64,000 nucleotides of DNA from the NCBI GenBank assembly GCA_029858305.1, contig JAOUFI010000004.1, forward strand, positions 23,862 through 87,861, read 5' to 3'. This document shows, piece by piece, positions 30,801 through 37,060 of the stretch. The notes under the pieces are model-generated. The model worked only from the letters and a program-made list of their open reading frames with translations. It did no database searches and was not told the DNA's origin. The stretch's first letter is position 1. Every line of letters begins with the position of its first letter. The translations under genes were made by a program, and so were the position numbers. The stretch is from Candidatus Thorarchaeota archaeon (GTDB lineage: Archaea; Asgardarchaeota; Thorarchaeia; Thorarchaeales; Thorarchaeaceae).

Positions 30801-33354
30801 AGTCCCAAATGCAATAAGTGGCATCATTTATGCCAATAAGTGCCACACCATGAGTCCCTCCAGAAGCTGAAGAAACTGTGTAACCTCGTTTTCCTATATC
30901 TCCATAATCAAAGGTTGTATCATTAAGAGTTAGCAATCCATCAAAAGAGGAATCATCGTAATCATAGATTGCAGAAACGATAATGCCTGTTGCGTTCGCC
31001 CCAATATTGATTCTCTGATCTGTTGGATCAGTTATGGTGATAATTAGTCTGTCTGCAATGTAGGTATCAGTAGCACTGGCTGCATGATAAAGATCAGTAC
31101 CACCTGAGCCTGCACCTTCTTCAACCACTTTAACTGTGTAGGTGTCCTCACCGATGACATCATCAGCATAACAAGTTACATCGAATACACCAGAAGTGAG
31201 ATCTGTGTCACTCCATGGACCTATATTGGTGCCATATTCAGATGTAGACACCCAGATGTCTACTGCTGTGGAAGAAGGATAAGCGTTTGTGGACGTATAA
31301 TAGATGACCGTTCCAGTTAGTGAAAATGAACTGTCAAGATTGCCTCTATCTCCAGTGCCAGAGCCATCATCTACACTAAAAGGTCCTGTATAGTCCAGAC
31401 GTGTTTCCACATCCCAAGTGATAGAAGGACTACCATATGAGTCAGCGTCATTCAAATTTTGAGTGTCGACCACATAGCATTTAGCTACTAAGTCTGAAGA
31501 ATCAGGGAAGTCCCAATCAACTGTGAAATAGAAAGTTGCATCTATATCATTACCACTTTCTATCGCAGTTGAACTTACTGCGTTTAGAGAAACAACCGTT
31601 CCAATATCATAAACCTCGGTGAAGGCGTTTGTATCCTCATCATATCTAAATCTACAATACTCTGTTGTTCCACTAGTATCCCAAAGTCCTATTTCCAGAT
31701 AGTCAATGTCACCAAATCCATTCTGGTCTGAAACATGTGATGTCACTTGATATTCTTGATATTGGGCATACATATTATCTGTATCAGAGGGATTATCGAG
31801 AGTGGGTGCTTGATCATTTACTGGTGCATAACTGACAGTCCAAGAATGAATGAGTACAGTATCTACTTCCCATGTGCTCTGGGTTGTATCCCCAGTTTCA
31901 GTACCTCCTAGAAAACGAATCTCCAAGGCACTGCTTGTGAGATAACTGCTGACACTTACATTGTTCCACTGATCAGGTGTAAGATCTGGAAGGATAGTGG
32001 ACCAGGTACCATTCCAGACATCTATCTTGATGTCCTCAGAGGGCCATCCACCTCCCGTGACGGGATAGATACAGAGCTCTTCATTTTGTTCGTCAAAATC
32101 AGCTGTGGTCCATCCAACTTCCAAATCCAATTCATAGTTGGCAGAACCTACGGTCCACACATGGAGGAGAACTCCTTCAACTTGCCAGGTATCTTGAGCT
32201 GTTGAGTCGTCACTTGTGTCTGTGAATCGAATCTCAAAGGTGGAACTAGTCAAATATGAGGTCACAGATACATTATTCCATCCTGTTGCGATGTCAGAAA
32301 TCACGTTCTGCCACACTGAGCCATCCCAAACATCAACTCTCAGTGCTTCGGTGCCTTGTGTACCACCATAAATGCAGACATATTCATTGGTTTCATCGTA
32401 ATCAGCACCTGTCCATCCGACCTCAAGGTCGAGATCGTAGTTATTAGTGCCAGCTTGATAGACGTTTAGATAAGCCGCATCTACCCAGTTATTGACTGGA
32501 GCACCGAGTCCTTTTTGCATGGTGAACCTAATACGACATGCATTTATCTCTGAAACAGAATCTAGACCTGATATTGCACCACTGTTATACCAAGCACCAG
32601 TTGGGTCTACAAAAGTGCCGCTAGCGTCTGCCGTTCCTTCACCAGTCCAATCTAACTCCCAAAAGATATCATCATCATCAGATTGTCCACAGTACACATA
32701 AAGAATGACTGTAAAGACCCCAGCCGTTCCACTTGTGGCAGCAAAATCATACCATCCAGAAACAGCACCATTTGAGGCTGTGGAGATATAACTTGTAGGA
32801 TAGTTCTGTGTATCCAAATATGGCGATATTCCTGTTTGAATCCAAGTTACAGGTGTTGGAGCTGTGTCAATATACAGGTTTTCATCAATTGTAGGAGTAC
32901 CTGTATTTGCCTCTGTAAGGGTATCGAAGGTTGAATCTATATCCTGCATCTCAGCAAAATCACTGTGAGTACCCACATCTACAGGAGCATGAAGATTAGA
33001 TTGCTGATCAACATAATCTTCGAGGTTATAGCCCGCAGAACCAGTATCGGATTCTCTCATCTGATTGTAGTTTGAACCGAAGTCTTGAAGGTCTGAGAAG
33101 ACATTGTGAGTGCCGATATCAGAAGGACTATGAAAGTCAGACAAGGTGTCAATGAAATCCTCAAAATTGTCGCCAATTCCTGAAGGCACATTTTCTGAGG
33201 AATTTGGATACAAGAGTGAACTAGTCAAGGAATCGTCATAATTAGTTGATGGAATAAATAAGCTGAATCCCATGAGAGATACAAAGAGAGATAGTAGAAG
33301 CACCTTTCTATTCATATTCTGGACTCCTTCATACTGTCGACTGTTACATTGCAT
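21817..33354 (-). CDS. Giant repeat-containing cell-surface protein (likely start Met at ~33315) with C-terminal TM and cytoplasmic tail
   Basis: 3845-aa ORF; signal peptide MNRKVLLLSLFVSLMGFSLF; Ig-like-length units separated by IWDxI; TM TMTLMLIGGGAGIVLIGVALIASRRRR; acidic tail with duplicated KKELL..LPxxI..SKKEVxSLLES. Confidence 0.93.
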   Translation of the reverse strand: MQCNSRQYEGVQNMNRKVLLLSLFVSLMGFSLFIPSTNYDDSLTSSLLYPNSSENVPSGIGDNFEDFIDTLSDFHSPSDIGTHNVFSDLQDFGSNYNQMRESDTGSAGYNLEDYVDQQSNLHAPVDVGTHSDFAEMQDIDSTFDTLTEANTGTPTIDENLYIDTAPTPVTWIQTGISPYLDTQNYPTSYISTASNGAVSGWYDFAATSGTAGVFTVILYVYCGQSDDDDIFWELDWTGEGTADASGTFVDPTGAWYNSGAISGLDSVSEINACRIRFTMQKGLGAPVNNWVDAAYLNVYQAGTNNYDLDLEVGWTGADYDETNEYVCIYGGTQGTEALRVDVWDGSVWQNVISDIATGWNNVSVTSYLTSSTFEIRFTDTSDDSTAQDTWQVEGVLLHVWTVGSANYELDLEVGWTTADFDEQNEELCIYPVTGGGWPSEDIKIDVWNGTWSTILPDLTPDQWNNVSVSSYLTSSALEIRFLGGTETGDTTQSTWEVDTVLIHSWTVSYAPVNDQAPTLDNPSDTDNMYAQYQEYQVTSHVSDQNGFGDIDYLEIGLWDTSGTTEYCRFRYDEDTNAFTEVYDIGTVVSLNAVSSTAIESGNDIDATFYFTVDWDFPDSSDLVAKCYVVDTQNLNDADSYGSPSITWDVETRLDYTGPFSVDDGSGTGDRGNLDSSFSLTGTVIYYTSTNAYPSSTAVDIWVSTSEYGTNIGPWSDTDLTSGVFDVTCYADDVIGEDTYTVKVVEEGAGSGGTDLYHAASATDTYIADRLIITITDPTDQRINIGANATGIIVSAIYDYDDSSFDGLLTLNDTTFDYGDIGKRGYTVSSASGGTHGVALIGINDATYCIWDSVTITITGPTDNRQNLNANATGIIVSGVYDYDGTAFDGTYTLNNTDFDGDGTAVRWYYTVSSIGGGTHGITVISTNDYTYHIWDSLTIAIVGPTDNRQNLNANASGIIVSAVYDYDGAVFDGIFTLNNTDFDGDGTAVKWGYTVLSVSGDSFGITTISSNDETFMIWDSIAITFTGPTDNRQNLNANASGIIVSAVYDYDGVVFDGTFALNNTDFDGDGTAVKWGYTVLSVSGDSFGITTISSNDETFMIWDSITITFTGPTDNRQNLNANASGIVVTAVYDYDGTSFDGSFILNNTDFDGDGTAVKWGYTVLSVSGDSYGITTISSNDETFMIWDSITITIAGPTNNRQNLNANASGIVVTAVYDYDGTSFEGSFILNNTDFDGDGTAVKWGYTVLSVSGDSYGITTISSNDETFMIWDSVTITITGPTDNRQNLNANASGIIISAAYDYDGAAFDGTFTLNNTDFDGDGTAVKWGYTVLSVSGDSFGITTISSNDETFMIWDSITITIVGPTDNRQNLNANASGIIVSAVYDYDGVAFDGIFTLNNTDFDGDGTAVKWGYTVLSVSGDSYGITTISLNDETFMIWDSVTITITGPTDNRQNLNANASGIIVSAIYDYDGTVFDGTFILNNTDFDGDGTAVKWGYTVLSVFGDSFDITTISSNDETFMIWDSITITIAGPTDNRQNLNANASGIIVSAVYDYDGATFDGTFTLNNTDFDGDGTAVKWGYTVLSVSGDGFGITTISSNDETFMIWDSITITITGPTDNRQNLNANASGIIISAVYDYDGATFDGTFTLNNTDFDGDGTAVKWGYTILSVSGDGFGITTISSNDETFMIWDSVTITITGPTDNRQNLNANASGIIVTAVYDYDSTPFDGTFTLNNTDYDGDGTAVKWGYTVLSISGDSYGITTISSNDETFMIWDSITIIITGPTDNRQNLNTNASGIIVSAVYDYDGSVFDGSFTLNNTDFDGDGTAVKWGYTVLSVSGDGFGITTISSNDETFMIWDSITISIVGPTDNRQNLNVNASGIIVSAVYDYDGAEFDGTFTLNNTDFDGDGTAVKWGYTVLSVSGDSYGITTISSNDETFMIWDSITITITGPTDNRQSINANASGIIVSAIYDYDGSVFDGTFTLNNTDFDGDGTAVKWGYTVLSVSGDGFGITTISSNDETYMIWDQLVIMIGVDDSTPLNGVQANFTLAVLFDYDDTVCTSYQIAIHRNGTWWYSFTDTNKSSFVDANIDDSYTYTVFVVTSESTYGVLSFSTNSQQVVWSAAPNSAPVNDSAPNLSNPDDTDNLYARYNYYIITSSVSDADGYNDIDYIELTLYDNSRTTPVWTVRYTVSGDIFTVELGGTYITLSTSSFAVGFGNDLDVTWYIKIGWDHLDLTDVDMKQYVHDGKIGDEDFYESDWDVETRLEITGLTIDDGSGTENRGPLDGAFTVSGTLIFLGSVDNYPLANETDVWVSSSEYGTSIGPWSDLSLTSGQFSLTVYADDEVGQDTLTIKAVIEAAGSGGTDLLSSTTQSTYITDQIAVQSYAALDPRIDINDAATIDVELLYEYDSSPVINGSVTINGIAATHQGSGTWRFTDTKSSVQLFTYDTVAYSGGIHGLTQVNQNAMTQDVIWDQIVVQTTLANATRVDVGAYVEIRVTLWLAYDSSFLGSGDTVTLAGSSMNWDFSDGRFELIVSQASVGSWIYYVNSSSESNFGITSLNLSGNNVSVIWDRIQVQSYSVSDNHVNIGDSVDIDVILYYDYDDSPVTDGTITVNGISASHQGAGLWRFSDSESIVVMNTYNLVAGSGNIHGLTVVDQNTQSQNVIWDRLVIVIGVDDASSVNGHQANFTLSVTFEYNSAVCTTYQLVIDRNGTWWHSFVDGNVSQFVDTNTDVTYFYNASLVSSESTYDITAFTTTTQQVTWSVAPNEIPVNDSSPVLTNGDDTNYLYARYRFYIITTSVSDLDGYTDISYVELTLYSDDQITPYWTIRYTTATDTFSLESGSSIVIADVMSYATGAGNTLTITWYIKIGWNHDVLIDTDILQFVSDGIDSASNYYETNWNFETRLDYSTSPSLSDDRGNINTADLIGSGSVTYYGSSHSPLANETDVWIIRDGVETWSGDLSAGSFSISSIGSPATIGLNNYTFKIVVQGSGSGGTDLYYTTSLIATFITDRIEIYEAGVVDGRIDINSYCEVWWRARYEYDDFTIQSGLILDLNGSRTLVWDALGLYWRWQETSTSPSVAWFDVASASESTYGLTEWFESTSVQQVIWDALNIIITDPTDAHVNVGANATGIVVSATYAFDNTPFDGVLTLNNTNFVYTSPQIQWYTVLSATFDAFNITAILSNDITYCIWDRVLIVSVLADELYHDPGDNVRISVEIHFEYDDSPVVAGEFNIAGYSLTHVGSGIWETYVTLGSYIAITFDDLTLCNATDHGISEYNMDSNEVTVYWDRIEFYSVSSDDGRVGVGESVDIQWGARLETAGIIIPTGISVSMTGDISCIPSGGLFVASVTQSTVGSTTYSIISASLGEINNFVQSVGDITIIWDRIKAITLTATSLSQDAGLATEIRATLAYEFDDTPFTNGEVFLTGESVSMTYNSVGGYWTISITKTLAGNYAFTIGSITDSLYGVSAFDPASLSVEVEWIAVPGFTLDTMTLMLIGGGAGIVLIGVALIASRRRRGGVSIGVGEIEVSDFGIPEPTITTPAEPEIIETDVAPISDGLGPDARELLETELLAETAEEGALVEDVVAAEVVEPEAEAAAPVASSEMDVYEPEVTLQETELEPIEDSKSISIPEDSIALSEEPDVPESMQEEVLPTEEGQIEVIEAETDIATELDLQPSVSAQEPQIDEAVPSDEEYIESIEAESIDVIPEPVSEPEILPESEIVIDKSLTKKELLDRLPPEIRDALPEEDVKRMSKKEVRSLLESYTPAEEPLPEVLPDSIPAEMPDVALRLEDLSKLDKKVLLELLPDDIKSTASPRELRRLSKKEIISLLESFLEPEK
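27270..31050 (-). repeat. Coding tandem array of 15 units, period 252 bp (84 aa), within the giant surface protein
   Basis: Consensus GPTDNRQNLNANASGIIVSAVYDYDGxxFDGTFTLNNTDFDGDGTAVKWGYTVLSVSGDxxGITTISSNDETFMIWDSITIT; 13 units nearly identical. Period checked from gggtcc at 27499 and 27751. Confidence 0.95.
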
Positions 33355-33514
33355 TGCATGACTTCAAGTCAGATTTGTTCTGGACTGCGCAGCAAGCTCA
33401 CTATCGAGCCGTACAGGTGAGTATGCAACTTTACAATCAAATAAGAGAATCTTGGATGAATTGGATTGAAAGATTGTCAAAATAGAACCAAGTAGGTAGA
33501 TAGAGCAGTCTGGG

Positions 33515-34687
33515 TTATCTTCTTTGGAATATACCAACGACAATATTATTCCCAAATCCTCCGATATTGTGCGTAAGCCCAATATTGGGAACATCTACTT
33601 GGAGACCTTTGGGTGCTTCACTCCGCAGTTGCATGACAATATCGCGAATCTGAGCAACTCCTGTGGCTCCAGTTGGATGGCCTCGAGCCTTGATACCTCC
33701 GGTAGTATTTACTGGCATACTCCCTGAAACCTCTGTAAGTCCCTCCCTCACAGCTTTTATCGCCTCTCCTCGATTAACTAATCCAATGTCTTCCATGTTC
33801 ACTAGTTCGAGTATAGAGAATGCATCATGAACTTCGCATACATCAATGTCTTGAGGACCGACCCGGGCCATCTTGAAGGCCTTTTCTGCAGCCACGACAG
33901 TTGCATTCATAGAGGTGAGTGAAAGTCGATGCTGGACTGCGAGATAGTCAGTTCCATGGCCGATTCCGAGCACCCGTATTGCTCTATCTGCAAGACCATG
34001 CTCCTTCACAGCTCTATCGGATGCCACAACCACAGCAGATGCGCCATCACTCGTTGGGCAGCAATCGTATAATGTAAGCGGATCTGCGACTGTCCTTGCT
34101 GTGTTCACCTGTTCAATGGTAATCTCTTTTTGAAAGTGAGCAAGGGGATTCTTCGCACCATTTCGATGAGCCTTTACAGGCACTAGAGAGAGTTCATCCC
34201 GGGTCAGTCCATAATCATGCATGTACCGACGAGCAATCATAGCAGCAAGTGCTGTAGGTGTCGCACCATATCGGGACTCGTTCTCAAAGGACATCATCTT
34301 CGCAAGAATTCTTGATGCTGTCCCTCTATCAACCTCTGACATCTTCTCAACACCAATGACAAGAACAAGGTCCGCCATCCCAGCAGCCACGACTGTAAAC
34401 GCAGCCTCAAATGCACTTGAACCTGAGGAGGGGCCAGTTTCCACTCGCGTAGCTCCTGCAGGAACTAATCCAAGCACATCAACAAGTACGGTAGAGAGAT
34501 GACCTCTACTCACGAACTCATCAGGATTCTGAGTACCCACGAACAGATGGTCAAATTGGGCCCCAATTGTTGAAGAATCCTCCATCGCCTCAAATACGGC
34601 GTTCTTGGCTAGTTCAAGGATTGAATCATCAAGTATGCCAAACTTCGTCATCCCAACACCGATGATGTTGACTGGCTCCAAAGTCAA
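33515..34687 (-). CDS. Thiolase-superfamily protein (SCP2-thiolase / Ltp2-like)
   Basis: VNIIGVGMTKFG, DVCEVHDAFSILELVNMEDIGL, NTTGGIKARGHPTGATGVAQI; nucleophile-Cys region reads VETGPSSGSSAFEAA. Confidence 0.9.
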   Translation of the reverse strand: MTLEPVNIIGVGMTKFGILDDSILELAKNAVFEAMEDSSTIGAQFDHLFVGTQNPDEFVSRGHLSTVLVDVLGLVPAGATRVETGPSSGSSAFEAAFTVVAAGMADLVLVIGVEKMSEVDRGTASRILAKMMSFENESRYGATPTALAAMIARRYMHDYGLTRDELSLVPVKAHRNGAKNPLAHFQKEITIEQVNTARTVADPLTLYDCCPTSDGASAVVVASDRAVKEHGLADRAIRVLGIGHGTDYLAVQHRLSLTSMNATVVAAEKAFKMARVGPQDIDVCEVHDAFSILELVNMEDIGLVNRGEAIKAVREGLTEVSGSMPVNTTGGIKARGHPTGATGVAQIRDIVMQLRSEAPKGLQVDVPNIGLTHNIGGFGNNIVVGIFQRR

Positions 34688-34693
34688 ACACCC

Positions 34694-35218
34694 TCACTCA
34701 ATGAGAACTAGAACATCTGTGGGGTTAACCATGGTTCCCACTTCGACATTCACTTCCTTCACAGTACCTTTGATATCAGTTTTCAACTCATTGAACATCT
34801 TCATTGCCTCAAGTATACAGACAGTCTGACCTGCTTTGACCGTATCACCAATCTTCACGCGTACTTCTGTGATCTTGCCAGGCATAGGAGGATAGATACC
34901 ACCAAGGACTCTCGGTCCAGTCTGAGAAGATGAAGAAGACTTCTTTGCTATTTCCTGTTTTTTAACTCGTTCCCATTCAATTTCATGCTCTTGACCATTT
35001 ATCTCCAGCACAACTGCTTTCCCCGCCCGTTTTAGTACTTTCACTGAATAATCAGAAGTTGTATCATTGACAATCCACGATCCATCTTCAGCTGGAGTTG
35101 GTTTCATGGTAAAACTCTGGTCTGCAACCTTCACGACCAGCAAGCCGCCCTCATCGAGCTTCCTTACCTCTACTTCGAACGGTTTCTCATCAAGTGTTAT
35201 CTTGTATTCTGGACTCAT
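34694..35218 (-). CDS. Biotin carboxyl carrier protein
   Basis: C-terminal biotinyl domain GGIYPPMPGKITEVRVKIGDTVKAGQTVCILEAMKMFNELKTDIKGTVKEVNVEVG (EAMKM). Confidence 0.94.
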   Translation of the reverse strand: MSPEYKITLDEKPFEVEVRKLDEGGLLVVKVADQSFTMKPTPAEDGSWIVNDTTSDYSVKVLKRAGKAVVLEINGQEHEIEWERVKKQEIAKKSSSSSQTGPRVLGGIYPPMPGKITEVRVKIGDTVKAGQTVCILEAMKMFNELKTDIKGTVKEVNVEVGTMVNPTDVLVLIE

Positions 35219-36804
35219 TAAAGTCCCTCCTGGTTGCGTCCCCTCATGACGTCTTTCCTACCAGCGGATCCCCAGGATGTAGTTGACTGTTCCCATTTTC
35301 CTGCTCCATACTCAATTGTTCGCGTAGCAATGAGGTCACTACGACCTGTGTCAGTCCAAACCTCGCCACGAACTGCTGCAGTTCCAATCCCACCTAAGCT
35401 CATCCCATTCATGTGGAGAATAGCAGCAGCAATTGCAACTTCCAGCTCAGCTGTCATCTGACCTGTGATTCTCTTTTGAGCCCTGCGCTTCAAGAAGTCT
35501 ATTGCATATTGTGGGAAAAGAGCATAGGAGACCTCATCACGTGGAATATGTGGAATATCCTTGAGAGCTTCTCGTGCTGCGGGGAGCTCAGGTTCAAGGA
35601 GATCGGCGGGTCGGCATTCAAGTGTCTTCTCATCTCCAATGGCTAATTTCTTGACTTTAGGATCTATCTCTGCGGGAGGGCGTCCATAATAACCACGGAT
35701 ATACTGCTTGACTTCTGTTGGAATCATACTGTATCTTTTTCCAGTCACAACATTGAGCGTCGCCTGTGTCCCAACAATTTGACTAGATGGTGTCACAAGC
35801 GGAGGATACCCAAGTTCAGCTCGGACTCGAGGTACTTCAGCTAGAACTTCATCATATTTGTCTAATGCACCTTGCTCTCGGAGTTGATTATCAAGATTCG
35901 AAAGCATCCCACCAGGAATTTGAAACTCGAGAACTTGTGGATTGACTCCTTGAAGACTACCTTCGTACTGTGTATATTTTCTCCGAATCTTACGGAAATA
36001 ATCTGCAATCTCAGAGAGTTGATTAATACTCAGACCAGTGTCCCGAGGTGTTCCCTTGAGTGCCTCAACAATGGACTCTGTGGCTGGCTGGGAGGTGGCC
36101 ATTGATAATGCAGATATTGCGCAATCTACAACATCAACTCCTGCATCTGCTGCCTTGAGATATGCCATTGCTGCCATCCCGCTCGTGTAGTGAGAGTGAA
36201 GCTGGACAGGAACATCAATCTCTTCCTTGATACCGACTACGAGGTCATATGCGGCCTTGGGTGAGATGAGCCCAGCCATGTCTTTGATACAGATTGAATC
36301 TGCACCTTTTTCGTAGAGTTCCTTGGCCATGGCTACAAACTTGTCATTTGTGTGAAAAGGACTCAACGTGTAACTAATGGCAGCTTGAACATGACTACCC
36401 TCACGCTTCACAAAGTTCATGGCTGCCTCCATATTACGAACATCATTGAGGGCATCAAAGATTCTGAAGATATCGATGCCAACCTTTACTGCTTCAACGA
36501 TGAAAGCCTCTAAGACATCATCAGGAAAGTGTCTATACCCCACTAAATTGCTACCTCTCAACAACATCTGGAATTTTGTCTTGGGCATGGCTTCCTTAAG
36601 CATCTCAACGCGTTCCCAAGGATCCTCATCCAGAAAGCGCATCATCGAGTCAAACGTGGCTCCGCCCCACATCTCAAGCGAGTGATAGCCAACTTTGTCA
36701 ATCTTCTCACAGATTGGAAGCATGTCCTCTGTGCGCATTCTAGTGGCTATAAGGGACTGATGAGCGTCTCTTAGTGTTGTGTCGGTAATCAGGAGTTTCG
36801 TCAT
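35218..36804 (-). CDS. Carboxyltransferase subunit (OadA / PycB / methylmalonyl-CoA 5S-like)
   Basis: ITDTTLRDAHQSLIATRMRTEDMLPICEKID, EMWGGATFDSMMRFLDEDPWERV, SICIKDMAGLISPKAAYDLV, VQLHSHYTSGMA. Confidence 0.95.
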   Translation of the reverse strand: MTKLLITDTTLRDAHQSLIATRMRTEDMLPICEKIDKVGYHSLEMWGGATFDSMMRFLDEDPWERVEMLKEAMPKTKFQMLLRGSNLVGYRHFPDDVLEAFIVEAVKVGIDIFRIFDALNDVRNMEAAMNFVKREGSHVQAAISYTLSPFHTNDKFVAMAKELYEKGADSICIKDMAGLISPKAAYDLVVGIKEEIDVPVQLHSHYTSGMAAMAYLKAADAGVDVVDCAISALSMATSQPATESIVEALKGTPRDTGLSINQLSEIADYFRKIRRKYTQYEGSLQGVNPQVLEFQIPGGMLSNLDNQLREQGALDKYDEVLAEVPRVRAELGYPPLVTPSSQIVGTQATLNVVTGKRYSMIPTEVKQYIRGYYGRPPAEIDPKVKKLAIGDEKTLECRPADLLEPELPAAREALKDIPHIPRDEVSYALFPQYAIDFLKRRAQKRITGQMTAELEVAIAAAILHMNGMSLGGIGTAAVRGEVWTDTGRSDLIATRTIEYGAGKWEQSTTSWGSAGRKDVMRGRNQEGL

Positions 36805-36860
36805 CGTTAAGCGTGCTAAAGAAGATGGGATGAGTATTTAGTCGTTCTGTTGTAGAAGTT

Positions 36861-37047
36861 CTCTAGCAATAGCTAGAGCAGTAAGGCTCTGTGGGACCCA
36901 CTTCTAATGAATCTCCCATTTCTTTGAGTTGAAGGGACTCACATGCAAAATAAGATTGCAGACGAGTTAGATGCAAATCAATATGTGTCTTTTACACACC
37001 TCCCGTCTGGATTGTTGGCTTGATGAATCTTGGGTTCATCAAGCCAA
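36861..37047. promoter_or_regulatory. Hairpin-rich intergenic region; strong stem-loop at 37015-37047
   Basis: ctctagc/gctagag (36861-36867/36872-36878); ttggcttgatgaa/ttcatcaagccaa (37015-37027/37035-37047, 13 bp); smaller stems between them. Confidence 0.45.
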
Positions 37048-37060
37048 AACGAAACTAGTT

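Noticed and set aside
27270-31050. CRISPR-like regularly spaced repeat
   Set aside because: The period is 252 bp, fully coding and in frame, and both the 'repeat' and 'spacer' portions are conserved; it is a protein tandem repeat.
23000-31100. WD40 propeller because of recurrent IWD motifs
   Set aside because: The WD is followed by (R/S/Q/A)(I/L) and units are ~84 aa with Ig-like pattern, not ~40-aa WD40 blades.
35234-36685. + strand ORFs inside the carboxyltransferase gene
   Set aside because: Contained entirely in a confident conserved gene on the other strand.
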